Both the position numbers and the translations under genes were made by a program. The notes beneath the pieces were generated by a model that searched no databases, was not told the DNA's origin, and saw nothing but the letters and a program-made list of their open reading frames with translations. From assembly GCF_000006405.1 (NCBI RefSeq), contig NW_003214659.1, positions 294,674 to 358,673 on the forward strand: a stretch of 64,000 nt of DNA, written 5' to 3'. Below, piece by piece: positions 10,906 to 21,841 of the stretch (positions are counted from its first letter, which is position 1; each line of letters opens with the position of its first letter). The stretch is from Perkinsus marinus ATCC 50983. Its lineage: Eukaryota; Perkinsozoa; Perkinsida; Perkinsidae.

Positions 10906-11501
10906 ATGCTTGTCAAGCAGTCTGCGGTGCTGTGTAGGAGGCTGGGTCCGCTCTGTAGGACGTTTGCTTCGTGGAAGGACTATGAACTCGTCGCCAGTGA
11001 GCCTATCGCTGAGATCTCCCGAAATTTATGTGGCGTTTTTTCAGAACGCCTCGACCGTGAGTTCCCTGCTGAAGACCCTAGAATGGTGAACGCTTACCGT
11101 ATTAGAACTTTGGCGCTGGAGCTTGACGACTTCATAGACGATCCGAGGGCGGTGCTGAAAGAAAAAGATGCGGCAGGCATAGTCAACCATTGGAAGCACA
11201 TGTGAGCTTTGTGGGAGTATACACCCACATACAATCATCGGCATCTACTTGAGCCTGTTACGGTATGAGATCAGTAGCATATAGATACGACGCTCGTCTA
11301 CATGCTACTGTTTACCCGGAGATGGCTGAGGACAAGGAGTCCTGTCAAGGCGAGTCATCGAGCTGGGAGCATGACCGCATCTCGGTCGAGAAGGACCCAT
11401 CCAAGCAAGTGGCGGATTTAGCCAACGCTAGTACCATCCGTCGGGCTAGGGAGGTCGACAGGGCCATGCAAAAGGACCGAGCCCACCGTATTAAGAACTA
11501 G
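10906..11501 (+). CDS. Small, probably mitochondrial protein, 2 exons, about 170 aa
   Basis: Exon 1 (10906-11201) begins MLVKQSAVLCRRLGPLCRTF, an Arg-rich, acid-free stretch typical of a mitochondrial presequence. It continues with a helical, acidic region (LALELDDFIDDPRAVL) and ends AT|GTGAGC. Joining to an acceptor at 11281-11284 (CATATAG) restores the frame as NHWKHIYDARLHATVYPEM and reads to a stop at 11499-11501; the intron is 83 nt. The second exon is hydrophilic and ends with a basic helical stretch. I do not recognise the family. Location is inferred from the N-terminus only. The splice is my reconstruction; the two frames could instead be separate small genes. Confidence 0.5.
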
Positions 11502-11850
11502 AAGATAACTTTTTTCACCACTCCGGACACTTAGCAGATTCTGTGGAGTATTTAATCTTACAGCGATCATCACTACTCTCCCCATAATAGTCATTATTGC
11601 TCTCACACGCGGGGATGCCAGCCATCCCTACTCTTTGGCTCCTAGTGATAGAAATATTACTGTTGTGCAATGTGGTGAGGGAGTTCAATAGAGCTGCTCT
11701 TTTGAGTTCGACGAGTTCTCCCAAGATGGAGCTCCACATGTTAGATCCAATCCTGGGAGTCCCTTCTGAACCTCAGGAGAGATCTATTGAGGACGCCGAG
11801 TAGTTCCAAGAAGAGACGAGGAATCAGTCTTTGTTGTTGTTTTTTTTCTG

Positions 11851-14800
11851 ATGTCGGGTTTCCTATCGAGAGCCAATCTGCCTCTGATGACCAAATCTGG
11901 TCAGCGGGCTGCCGTCCCTGACGACCAAACCGTCGTTTGCCTATACTTCTCGGCCCATTGGTGTCCGCCGTGTCGTCAGTTCACTCCTATGCTGAAGCAG
12001 TTCTATCAGCTTGCGAGGTCGGTCGGAATGAAAATAGAGGTGGGGCTAGCATGAGCACAGTATGACTGTGAAGAGGTGGTCTTTGGTCAGGTGGTCTTCG
12101 TGAGCTCTGACAGGAGCGAAGCGGAGATGCTCGACTACTTCCGTACGGAACACGGCGACTGGTTGGCCTTGTCGTATTCGGACCGCTCTCAAGCTCAGTG
12201 GCTGGGCCAGAACTTTGGAGTTCGGGGGATACCATCGTTGAAAGTCCTCAACTACGATGGCGAAGTGGGCAGGGTGTGGTATGAGGAAATAGTAAAGACT
12301 TTTTCTTTGCTTAGTCCTGTGTGGCTGATGGGCGAACCGAGGTTATGCGAGCCCTACAGGGAGGTCCAAGTGGGATGGTCAACTGCTTGCAGTCGTGGAA
12401 GGCTCTATCGGGAGTCTCCGCAGCCACTGCTCTTGATACTTCTAAGCTTTCTCTCCAAGGCAAGGAGCTTGCTCTCAAACTCCTTAACAACGTGCTCGGT
12501 CGTCCCTCTGAGACGAAGTTCCGTACGATCAAGTTGCACAATAAGACGATTTCCCAGGCCGGGCTGGGCAGTCCCGAAGGGGAGGCGGTGATGACCGCGT
12601 GTGGCTGGCAAAAGGTGGTGGGCTCTGACCCCGGCTATACGGTGCCACCAGTTAACGATGCTTGGCTGAGAGCAAGTCGAGGGGCACTGGAGAGAGCCAT
12701 CGCCAAGGAGAAGGCAACGGTTGTGACTGCGTCCATGGGGCCTAGTGGAGCCGTTCGGGCAAAGATATCCTATGCGACGCACGCGGAAGAAATTGAAATC
12801 GAGACTGTGGATCTCTCAACTTTACGGGCGTTAGTATCATCATTGTTTGAAATTGAGGATGAAAATTCTGTGAAGATGTTCAGCGAACAGCTGAGGGCTG
12901 AGGGGGAAGTCTGTCAGGAGGGTCTGAAGGGACTATCCCTGGCAGGAGCGGCTGGGAAGGAGGTCGAAATTGTGGTAGGTGTGGGGAAGTGTTGGCGACA
13001 ATAGGGAGTTTTTCGAGGAAATTTTGGCGAATGCGCTGAAACGTGTGTGGGTTTTAATAAAGTAGTGAGGAAAATTATGAACTCTGCTGAAGAAAGCAAA
13101 CAAGGGGGGGCGGTAGGTAGCATCTTCCCCCATGTCATCGTAGGTGTTATCCTCGTTGAGTCCCTCAAACCCCTGCCCTGCTAAGTTGGTGGGTAGTGAT
13201 AGTGAAGCCAATGGTTGGGCCCAGGAGGTCAGGGCTGGCCTCACGGCCCAGGTGGAGTCGAAGGCTGGGGGTGTTGGTGTGAAGGACAGTGTACGGCAGC
13301 AGATCGTCAACAATGCAATGCACGTACAGGTGGTGCAGGGGAGCCTCCTTATTGTTGTGGACTTGGTTGTTAGTTGTATGAAATCCCTTCAAACCAGCAG
13401 GCTGCCTTGTCGGTGGTCCCAGTAGTGGAGCTTCATAAGAAGGCAGTCAGCCGTTGTCGAGCTTTGGCGGAAGAGGACGGTAGGCTCTAGACGTCGTTCT
13501 GTGGTGAAATATGAAACGCAGTGACGAAACTCAGAATCAGGATCTGCTAGTGCTCATAGTGAAAATATGCAGGATCAGTGTGTGAGCATTATTAGGCTGA
13601 TAACGAGGGGTTTTCGGGAGTAGGATGTCGTAGGACTGTTAAGTCTCTGCATAGGCAGTGTTGGATTTTCCCCTGCCAGGACGGTCGCTTTCCTCAGCTT
13701 GGGAGTTTTCTCACTAGTTATACACGACATAGAGTAGAAGTGTGTAGGAAACAATAAGAATTTCCCAATTTTTTCTATTTTCATTAACACTGTAGCACAT
13801 TCTCTTGCACTGTGTATAGGCTCTCCCTACTATGCTGAGTGCCTTCTTGAGGAGCTCGTACAGTGGTTTAAGAAGTCCTTTTTCAAGTGGATGGATAAAC
13901 CTGAATGTGATGCCTGTGGGTGTAAGAACACAGAGAGTCAGGGGACTACGACGCCGACCCCCGACGAGGCCAAGGGCATGGCCAGCCGAGTGAGCTTGTC
14001 CACTCCTTGACCGCCTCTAGCCCGACTGTGAGGCCCTTAGGTGGAGGTGTATCGATGCACAGTGTGTGGGTCTATAACGAGGTATCCACGTTATAACCAT
14101 CCAGTGGCACTCCTCCATACTCGCAGTGGTCGCTGTGGAGAGTGGGCCAATTGTTTCTGTCTAGTGGCTAGGAGCGTGGGGTTTGAGGTGAGTCTGGGAA
14201 GGAGCTCATATATCGGCAGTCCCCCGGGCAGGTCCGACATGTCATTGACGCAACTGATCACGTTTGGTCGGAAGTGTGGGTCGATCGACAGCAGCGTTGG
14301 GTGCACGTCGACCCTTGTGAAGCTGTCATAGATGCACCGCTAATGTAGTGTGTTGGAATAATTTTGTGGCGCAGTGACGCGGTAGTGCAGGTATGAGAGT
14401 GGTTGGAAAAAGAGCCTTTCGTGGGTTTGGGCGACGTCTAGGGATGGCTGTAGGGATGTGACACCTCGATACACGCGTCACCTCAGCACGGAAGAATTCC
14501 AAAGTCGCCGACAGGCTTATGCTGGGGATGTGAAGGGAATGGAGGAGGTAGTAGATAAAAGTTGGGAAATTATGGGCTGCCTTGTAGAACTAAATTTCTG
14601 CCAGTGGAGAAAATGCAGCATTTTAGGTCAAAAATTTTTTCACTCATTTTTTTAATGATCGAGCCTCTAACTATCCTTGGTTGATTTGAACTCCCAAACC
14701 TTCGATCAGATCGGGTACAACATTTTTTCGAAATTTCATGATTATCTATGAGTAAAATATTCAACGCAACATTCCCTGAATGGGTAGGAAGATGAAATTG

Positions 14801-15797
14801 TCGGTAAGAAAATAAATTTGACCTGGAAACGCTGTTGTTGGTCCGCGTCCTTCATTCTTGTCGACTTATTTGTTGACACTCAGGTACTTGTAGCCGTCAA
14901 CGACACTCTGGAAAAATGCTATTTCGACCGGGTTCGGAAAGTTTCGCCGGGGGTCGTCGAGGCTGTTCGGAAGTTTGACCACGACCGTTCCGCACGCGAG
15001 AGCACCACGATAGGCTCTGATGAGGACGAGTCGTTCGCCACTGGGGTTAATCCGTTTCGAGACTCCAAGACGGCCCTCAGCAGCGGTCGGCAGACGGGGT
15101 CGGTAGAGTGGCGGAAACAGCGTGGAGAGTTGGGGGAAAATCTGCTCGAGCATGGTCCGACTCACGCTGACACGGTATTCGTTGATTTGATGCCTAAGGA
15201 AGGAGAGGAGATGAGCGAGGTGCAAATCTTGGCCGACGACAACGCTGTGTATGGGTTGGAGGTAGGATGGGAGAGAGCCTCTTGGTGTGGCAGTTGCGTT
15301 TGGCGTCAGATCATGTGGTGCTCTGGTGAGACTTGTCGTAAGGCATGCGCGATGTCCTCGTCGCCGCATGGAAAGCCGACCGCGCACGCCCTGGTGATCG
15401 ATAAGGGAGAATCTATTACAGAGGTCGTCGGTCGCTGTGGCAGCTGGGTCGATTTTTTGAAGATTCGGACGTCGAGTGGACGGGAGATCAGCGCGGGAGG
15501 AAATGGCGGAGCGGAGTTTTCTATTGTTAAGGGAGATGATGGGAAGCGTGTGATAGGGTTCAGAGTTGGATATGGGGGTCACATGCATAGTATTGGGGCT
15601 TACACCGCTGCCTTGGTCGACCAGGGCCGGCAAGATGCTGCTAAGGACGTTATGAAGGAGCTCTTCACACGATATGTGGAGGAAGGTATGAGTTGTGGAA
15701 GTTGTGGTATTGGGATTGTGGCTCAGGTATGGATCAGAACGCTGCTGCGGCTAAGGCGCTGTTGGAAACCAAGCGGAGGCTGACTCGAGGGCAATAG
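11851..15797 (+). CDS. PNG1: Peptide:N-glycanase (PNGase) with N-terminal thioredoxin and PUB domains, 11 exons, about 904 aa
   Basis: PNGase strips N-glycans from misfolded glycoproteins in the cytosol. Exons are 11851-12039, 12091-12273, 12315-12974, 13186-13329, 13401-13479, 13820-13989, 14041-14187, 14232-14344, 14391-14547, 14884-15685 and 15727-15797. They sum to 2715 nt and every junction is in phase. Domains: thioredoxin fold with WCPPC (37-41); PUB domain (about 170-235, [16 protein letters not shown]), which in this family binds p97/VCP; a ubiquitin-like stretch; then the transglutaminase core. The core has zinc pairs CDAC and CTVC and the catalytic triad Cys in [12 protein letters not shown] (about 507), His in [10 protein letters not shown] (about 534) and Asp in WVHVDPCE (about 551), followed by [14 protein letters not shown]. 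The PAW-like phrase [16 protein letters not shown] follows. The tail has a Gly-rich, jacalin-like stretch and a short C-terminal helix. A 48-nt in-frame stretch after GLE in exon 10 looks like a further intron. Nematode PNG-1 is known to carry a thioredoxin domain, so the fusion has precedent. Confidence 0.93.
12979..13105 (+). mobile_element. Degenerate MITE-like copy in PNGase intron 3
   Basis: It retains GTGTGGGGAAGTGTTGG at the left, GTGTGTGGGTTTTAATAAAG and GAACTCTGCTGAAGAAAGC at the right. It lies between the exons ending at 12974 and starting at 13186. It is the most worn copy in the window. Confidence 0.5.
13656..13812 (-). mobile_element. MITE-like copy in PNGase intron 5
   Basis: It runs from CAGTGTTGGATTTTCC through CTTTCCTCAGCTTGGGAG and AGTAGAAGTGTGTAGGAAAC to CATTCTCTTGCACTG. 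It fills most of the 340-nt intron 13480-13819, ending just before the acceptor at 13818-13819. Confidence 0.65.
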
Positions 15798-17217
15798 TCT
15801 TATATAAACCAACTACTTGAGTGCTCTTTCTCCAAGACCTCTGTTGTTTTTTATAAGTCTACTAGTGTCAATGGTTGTGATGGGCGCTGTCGTTCTGATG
15901 ACATTGACCTCGTCACTGTATAGTTCAACACGAAAGTATAAACGACATTTGATCATCGCATGACCACGTCGTGTGTATACCCTCTAAGCTAGCCATACTA
16001 CCATAGCACGAGCTTCCTGGGAAGGCTCCGAACACGGCCTTCGGGCGTGCGCTTACTACTTGTTACTGATGAAGATCATCAGATGATTCTGTCGAGACTC
16101 GAAGAGCGTTGATAATGAACGAGTGGCAAGGCCCAGTCGCATCAGTCGGAACTCCTCGACGAGCATTCGCAGTAGTCGGCAGCTGACTTGGATAGTCTTC
16201 TTGGAAGAGTGTCCGTGGGTGCTTCAAGCGGAGCAGTTGGGGTGGTGCTAGTATAGTAACCATATTACGGTTTGGCCGTTCTCCGGCGTTGATCACGATG
16301 AGGGAGAATTATGGTATCGGGGCTCGGAAGGGTTGGGAGGTGCTTTTCTAAATCATGCGGAATTTTCCGGTTTTTTGATGATTTTTCCCCGGTTCTGCTC
16401 TCTACGTATGGTCCATCCACAGCCCCGTATCCAAATTTGGCAAGGCGGTGTTTGGTGGGCCGGAACCGGAAGAGGGTTGTAACCATAATCCTGATGACTA
16501 CTCTGCAACAGTGTGTGAAAGATACGCCTGTTGCGCACAGCGAAGATTTGTTGAATTTCAGGACTGATTGGGCGGACCGTTGTATAAGGAAGGCTGAGGG
16601 CTCCTTGGCGGTGAGGAGGATGAGTATCGGTCCCGGTGTCGACTTCGGAGCCGGCTCATGGCTCTGCCTGGATTGGCACAGAGTTTGTCCTCTTCATCGA
16701 AAACTTATCAGAGCATTTGATAATATGAACTTGACAGTCAGTTTGGCTTCCCCTCGGGTTGAGGTTGCTCCTACTTGCCATTTGTGTGCACTTAGGTACC
16801 CTGGAAGAAAATCTATCATTTTGGTGAAGTCATGGCTATGACGTTGCTGTTGTTATCGGAAGAGATGCTCTATTTCGCCGTGGCCACGAGTACGGTTTCA
16901 ACGGACCGAGTTGGCCCCACATAGCGGCGATGGGACTTGAGGAGAATCCTCATTGTCCTCAGCTCCAGGAGCAGGTGGGGTTGGCATCAGCTTATCTCCC
17001 ACGCCGTTCGGGATCCCTCTACTGGCGAGGACGAGTAGAGCGATGCTTATACCGGCCGGTCTGCAGAGGTTATGAATTACCAAGCCGGGCTATCAACTGA
17101 GGCAGTTCAAGCAGGTCGGCTGGGAGGACCGTGGTGGTGCCTCGGTGTGGAATATGTGTTTTCGCGTTGGGGGGAAATTATGGTGCAGTTTTTTAGGGAA
17201 TTTATTATTGATTTCGA
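15798..17217. other. Region with only unresolved open frames
   Basis: On the minus strand, 16265-16486 (73 codons, starting MVTTLFRFRPTKHRLAKFG) and 16063-16296 (77 codons) overlap in different frames and could be two exons of one small gene, but no splice joining them is convincing. The plus-strand frame at 16311-16841 lies opposite. None has a recognisable domain. A sequence at about 17140-17200 resembles a worn piece of the MITE-like family. Confidence 0.35.
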
Positions 17218-18723
17218 ATGCATAGTCGCCGCCTTAATCCTAAGGAGTTCATCAAGACACCACGTCTTCATCGGAGCATCATCAAAGACGTTGATGCTGC
17301 TGCTGCTGATATTATCGCACTAAATCCGAATACGCCTAAGCCGAGAGCCAAGGCGAAGGCCAAGGGCAAGGCGAAGGCCAAAGGCAAGGCGAAGGTTAAA
17401 GCCAAAGCTCAAGGCAAGCGAGCAGTGAAAAGTGTGGTGACTCTGGAAACGTTAGAGACCGACATCTCCCTCGGTAACATTGGTGGTGACAGTTCGAGTG
17501 ATGATGAGTCGTCCTTACATGGCAAGAAGCGCGACAGAGGCTCTGACAGTAGCACCCTGGCCGAGACCATGCCCACTCCGAAGCGAGTTATGAGGGTTCC
17601 CCGTTTGGTCATCCGAAGTGCACTGCAAGTTTTGGGCCCGGCGGAGTTCCTTGATACACAGAGTATTTGCCGTCTAGCTGCGACTTGTCGGCTGTTCCGT
17701 GAGATGTTCTATCCTGTATGTGGCTCGATCCGTCTACCAGTTTTGGATCTCTCGGGCACTGTGCGGGAGTCGCTGCTGCGAGTTGTTGGTCGACTAGATG
17801 TGAAGGCGTTAAAAGTATTGCGTGTCGGTGTGGATGCCGATGGTCATCGCCGGGCTCTATCGGCGTTATTGGATACGCACAAGTTCTTGCCTGAGCTGAG
17901 GCATCTCACACTCGAGTGCTACAATTCTCAGGTAAGCGACGTCAAGATTTCCCTCGTCATGGACCGCCTGACTGAAGCCTCGACGTCGAAGCTTTGTAGC
18001 CTTACTCTGGTGAACGTGTGTTGCGGTCCTGACTCGAGGGAAGCCGTGGTCGACCTGATAAACTCGGCCACAGGTCTCCGTTCGCTGTGGTTAGCGGAGC
18101 GGAGTCCATTACCGAACCGACTAGCCTTCCCCCCTTCACTGGAGTCCCTCACCGTCACATCAAGGAGCTCCTCTTTAACTATGGATGTAAAACCTCTCAT
18201 ACGTTTTCTGCGGAAGAGTAACCTCCAGAAGATCACCCGATTCGATCTCAGTGGTGTGAAGATCACTGGGATAGATGCTCTCTCTAAAGAGAGGGTAGAG
18301 GGTTTATGGAATCTTCCCAACTACATGCCCAAGTTGATATTCTTCGCCTTTCGTATACAGTTCTGCCCGCTGGGACTTCGTAGTCTCATAGAGCTACGTT
18401 TAGCTCATCCGCGGTCTTTGTTTCTGTTCCGACGTGTTCTATCTGAATGGCAGTCTCCTGGATTGGTTATCTCCCATCCCTCCGTGCGTCAAGGCCTTGT
18501 GGACTCGTCCTTCGCTAGAGCCTCCTCGACGTCAGATCAGATGCTTTGTTCTGCGAGGAATCTGTATCGCTTTGTTGGTTCGGCTCCTGGGCCCGATGTC
18601 TTGTATGAGAGTGAGTTCAACAGTACTTGGCAGGAGTTGTCGGATCCGTTGAAACGACAGTATATTATTTTAAGCAGGCTTTGGACAGCTGCTTGGAAGG
18701 ATTCAGATTTATCCTCCCATTAG
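17218..18723 (+). CDS. F-box / leucine-rich-repeat-like protein, about 501 aa
   Basis: One long frame. Residues 43-66 are a low-complexity KAKGKAKAKGKAKVKAKAQG repeat, followed by an acidic Ser/Asp patch and KKRDR, which looks like a nuclear or nucleolar signal. At about 130-170, LQVLGPAEFLDTQSICRLAA then TCRLFREMFYP matches the F-box pattern (L-x-hydrophobic, C-x-L-A-A-T-C-R-x-F). The rest has repeated Leu-rich phrases (LPELRHLTLECYN, SKLCSLTLVNVC, LRSLWLAERSP, LESLTVTSRSS), consistent with degenerate LRRs. If real it would serve as a substrate receptor of an SCF ubiquitin ligase. A 66-nt segment from GTAGAGGG to TATACAG (about 18295-18360) has intron-like ends and a length divisible by three, so the mature protein may lack 22 residues. 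Assignment as F-box is moderate, based on pattern only. Confidence 0.6.
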   Translation: MHSRRLNPKEFIKTPRLHRSIIKDVDAAAADIIALNPNTPKPRAKAKAKGKAKAKGKAKVKAKAQGKRAVKSVVTLETLETDISLGNIGGDSSSDDESSLHGKKRDRGSDSSTLAETMPTPKRVMRVPRLVIRSALQVLGPAEFLDTQSICRLAATCRLFREMFYPVCGSIRLPVLDLSGTVRESLLRVVGRLDVKALKVLRVGVDADGHRRALSALLDTHKFLPELRHLTLECYNSQVSDVKISLVMDRLTEASTSKLCSLTLVNVCCGPDSREAVVDLINSATGLRSLWLAERSPLPNRLAFPPSLESLTVTSRSSSLTMDVKPLIRFLRKSNLQKITRFDLSGVKITGIDALSKERVEGLWNLPNYMPKLIFFAFRIQFCPLGLRSLIELRLAHPRSLFLFRRVLSEWQSPGLVISHPSVRQGLVDSSFARASSTSDQMLCSARNLYRFVGSAPGPDVLYESEFNSTWQELSDPLKRQYIILSRLWTAAWKDSDLSSH

Positions 18724-18884
18724 ATTCATTAATCATGCCAGTATTCTGCAGCTCATATACTATGCTGCTTGTGTATTTTCGTATACTCTTTGCAACATGA
18801 TTTCAATGTTGTGTAACATATAGAATGCAGACGATGCAACAGTCTCTTAAATGCAATGATTGATAAGGATACGGGATTGATAAG

Positions 18885-18957
18885 TGCGGCCTGCGAGGAT
18901 CGAACTCGCGACCTTAGGATTATGAGACCTACGCGCTACCTACTGCGCCAAAGCCGC
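18885..18957 (-). tRNA. tRNA-Met (CAT), elongator type
   Basis: On the minus strand 73 nt fold as a cloverleaf. Acceptor GCGGCTT pairs with AGGCCGC (one G-U). The D arm is GCGC...GCGC, the anticodon stem TAGGT/TCCTA has one mismatch-tolerant pair, the loop is CTCATAA with anticodon CAT, and the T arm GCGAG/CTCGC has loop TTCGATC; the discriminator is A. Internal promoter boxes are present (TGGCGCAGTAGG and GGTCGCGAGTTCGATCC). The CTCATAA loop and the absence of an AGC start favour elongator over initiator tRNA-Met. No intron and no encoded CCA. Confidence 0.93.
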
Positions 18958-19020
18958 TTATTTACGACTTTCACTACGTGACCAATAACGTGCCATGAGC
19001 CTTAACAACTCTATCCAGTA

Positions 19021-19818
19021 TCAGATACTCAATAAATCAGGTTGCGTGAAAGAAGCCACGTGTTCTTCATATCTCACACTTCTCAATTCAACAAGGTTCA
19101 CGAGAATAGCATTATCAGTGTGAAATATGACAAGTGTGCGGTCACTGAACGATTGGCACCTATTGAGAAATTGTTCTGCCAAATTTCTACAAGTTTGCAT
19201 AGACTTTGCCAAGTCATCAACATATAAGTACTCATGTTTACAACGAGGATCACGAACATCCTCCAGATAAAACCTAGGAGAGATGGACGCCATTCCAACA
19301 CCAATTCGTTGCACCCGAGACTAGCGAATTCACATCGAACAGGTGTCACAAAACTGTATTCTCTCAGGCTCGTGGAAGTACGAGCCTCCGCGAAGACACC
19401 AGTCTCTTCTGACACATTTTGCAACCTGTTCATTGAAGATAACGGACTCAAAACAAAAATCGGATGAGCTTTTCTGGCACGACATGAACACTGTTAGTAT
19501 GGTCACTCGCTTGAACTTTCTCTTGCGGCAAAAGACCTCGCAGAGGGGTGCTCATATACTTCCACTCTCAACCCGTCCTTCGACACAGTGACCTTCCGTA
19601 CAGCAACAGGAGTAACCCTCTCATCATTTCCAGACCAGGCAGTCCGGTGACTCCAACTGAGTTGAGACGCCCTCAAGCTCAGCTACATCATGATGGATGC
19701 AAAAATGGCTAAGTTGAGTTGATTTACACTCAACCAAACAAACGACTGGTAAATCGATTATATTGACATCAAATCCAAGTGATGATGGTAGCAACAGCAT
19801 CAGTAGCAGCAGTGACAT
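19021..19818 (-). CDS. Secreted Cys-containing protein, about 4 exons, roughly 225 aa
   Basis: The minus frame starts MSLLLLMLLLPSSLG, a textbook signal peptide. I can follow it through three predicted introns. The first (about 34 nt, GTCACC to GATGAGAG) restores VTPVAVRKVTVSKDGLRVEV. The second (26 nt, ending TACTAACAG) restores MSCQKSSSDFCFESVIFNEQ and a Cys-rich stretch ending FCDTCS. The third (about 60 nt, ending TCTCCTAG) leads to FYLEDVRDPRCKHEYLYVDD and a stop at 19021-19023. At least eight cysteines are spread over the mature protein, fitting a disulfide-bonded extracellular protein. I do not recognise the family. The 26-nt intron is unusually short; if it is not spliced, the gene would be a pseudogene. 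Confidence 0.5.
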
Positions 19819-19927
19819 TAGAATAATACACGAACTAGCGCTATTACACCGTTTAGGCTAATACTCGAAAGAGACTACATATATACATTTCGCATGCCAC
19901 AATATTCACGGTGGCAGTAACGAGTCT

Positions 19928-20697
19928 TCATTTCCCTCTTATACTAGCAGCGCTCTGCGGCGACACGTTTCTTGAAGGCCGCTCAACGAGCACCCATTCG
20001 CCGTCCTCTACCGTCGACTCCTTTGATGTCCGACTCGAGCCTCTGCCGAGATTTGTAGGAGTCTCATTGGGGATTAATGCGTCGAATAACTCATCGATTT
20101 TATCTCCTAACAGGATGACAGCTAGTGCGAGAAAATATTCACGTGGTCTACTGTTGGGAAAATGAAAAATCCGAGAAAATTTAAGGAAATTATTGTTGGT
20201 TTTGTATAATTCGACCCCCAGCGAGCGTGATTTTTCATAGTGTAGAGGGGAAATCAAACACATGTCCCAACACTGGCGACAAAAGTCGTCACTAAATTTC
20301 CACTATGCAGTTCCACAATTCGCAATGGAGCTCATCCCGCAAGATGTCACTCGCACTCACCAACAAAACATCCAGCCTTGAATAGCTGTGATGCCGCGAA
20401 ACCCAAGGCTGTCTGGAGTCCCGCTTGGTCCTGCTGTGAAGGTGACACCAACCTTGGCGAGGAGCTTCTCGTTGCTGAGCTGCTCGCTGGGCTGCTGCTG
20501 ACTGTGTTAACCGAATCTTTGTCGAGACAGTAGGGAGAGCCTAGCACCCTGCTGGGCTGACCCCGATCTACTGTCGATACCATCAAGGGAACAACAACGA
20601 AATGTGGCACACAGCAAAGGAGGGGAAGGAGCTGAAGCAACAATGTAATACGGAAAACCGCGCAGGTTCGATCCCGGCACCCTGCATTTCTGACCAT
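19928..20697 (-). CDS. Unresolved minus-strand gene with hydrophobic N-terminus
   Basis: Two exon-like frames face the same way. 20347-20697 begins near a hydrophobic run (ITLLLQLLPLLCC) and ends with a helical LQTALGFAASQLFKAG before a GTGAGT donor. 19928-20155 reads YFLALAVILLGDKIDELFDA and then a polar tail. The intron between them would contain a MITE-like element (20150-20275), whose end supplies the CCCAACAG acceptor. The reading phases do not match for a simple join, so an additional small exon or a broken gene is likely. No family recognised. Confidence 0.3.
20150..20275 (+). mobile_element. Divergent MITE-like copy
   Basis: The left end is CTGTTGGGAAAATGA and the right end is CACATGTCCCAACACTGG, an imperfect inverted repeat related to the family ends. 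The interior is diverged and shorter (126 bp) than in other copies. Confidence 0.5.
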
Positions 20698-20880
20698 CGC
20701 CTATCAGCCAACATGGTCGAACACGACACTTGATCGTGAGGTTAATAGCAAAGGTATCGATTATCAGGAAACTGCTGTTGTCATACCTCCATAACAGTGA
20801 GCGTCACTACACCATCCCTAGCATAGTATACTAGAGATGCTCATCCGTAATACTACGATGATCGCGATCACGTCAACACT

Positions 20881-21522
20881 TCACAACTGTTTCTTGTTCA
20901 TGGCATATATCTGGTTCCAGCTCCGAGCTGAAACAACAATCTAAAGCGACCAGAAAGAGCCGTTCTCACCAATGCTGTCAGCCTCTGCCCTGTTATGTTT
21001 AAAATGCTCGGCGACACCAGTATCGAGCGGATCATCAGGCTGATAACGGTGAGTGATGATAAGCAGAGAACTGTGATACTACCTCAGGGGCAGATAGCAA
21101 TGCTTGAATGGAGAGTAGGACGGTCCTCATTTGAAGTGCCGGGGACCATTTATCCTTGAGGATATCCAAACATATACGACCCAACTTGTCGATATTTGGA
21201 TGATATATCTTCGTTAGGAAACGGACCTTTCGAGAGGGAGACATCAACCGACTACGACTAAGGCGGATTGCACCCACCTTCGGAGGCTCCATGGGATACC
21301 CCTCGGGTAAAAACATCTCCAACTTGTAAATTCCATTCTCATACGGGGTCCCCTGTGGTCCCTCCAGCTCAATATGGAAGTATCTCAGATTACTCGGATC
21401 TGGCACTGCTGAGAGCCCCGGAGCTGCAACCAGGCACCATCTAGCAATGAACAACTCTCAATATTACGAGGATCCTCCTTGAGCTTTTGAGTCTCCTTCT
21501 CAATGCGCTTAGTGATGACCAT
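20881..21522 (-). CDS. Ubc13-type ubiquitin-conjugating enzyme E2 (copy B)
   Basis: It starts [18 protein letters not shown] at 21522 and continues after a short intron with [20 protein letters not shown]. The core is [16 protein letters not shown], a 51-nt intron, then [20 protein letters not shown], with the active-site Cys in [14 protein letters not shown], and [13 protein letters not shown]. Two more short introns lead to [20 protein letters not shown] and [14 protein letters not shown] with stop at 20881-20883. The phrase [20 protein letters not shown] with a downstream short C-terminus is characteristic of UBE2N/Ubc13. With a UEV partner this E2 makes Lys63-linked ubiquitin chains; no UEV is in the window. 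It is the downstream member of a tandem pair sharing an almost identical central block. Confidence 0.9.
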
Positions 21523-21841
21523 TGAGGGATGGTCGCAAGCTAGATGTCGCCCCAACAACAGCCTAAATCAAGTTACCCACGCCAGAGGATTGATACACGC
21601 AACTCACGATCCTCAAAAGGAACGATGTATGGGAAACTGTTATTCCTACTGCAGTATTGGAGGGAGCACCAAAAATCGCGACCGAAACCATAGAGAGGCA
21701 ACGGCCTCACTCGAGGTGACTCCACGGTAGAAATATCACAACAGCAGTTAGATGAAAGACAGGGTGGTCGTCCATCGTCAAACAAGCAGTGGCTCATCAC
21801 TACTACAAAGCAGGATGGGTCAGGTATACTGATCAAGGCAT

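Noticed and set aside
14866-15633. Minus-strand frame of 255 codons
   Set aside because: It overlaps PNGase exon 10, whose sequence matches the family; the minus frame has no recognisable content.
20640-20690. tRNA suggested by GGTTCGATCCC
   Set aside because: Only the B box is present; no cloverleaf, A box or acceptor stem could be built.
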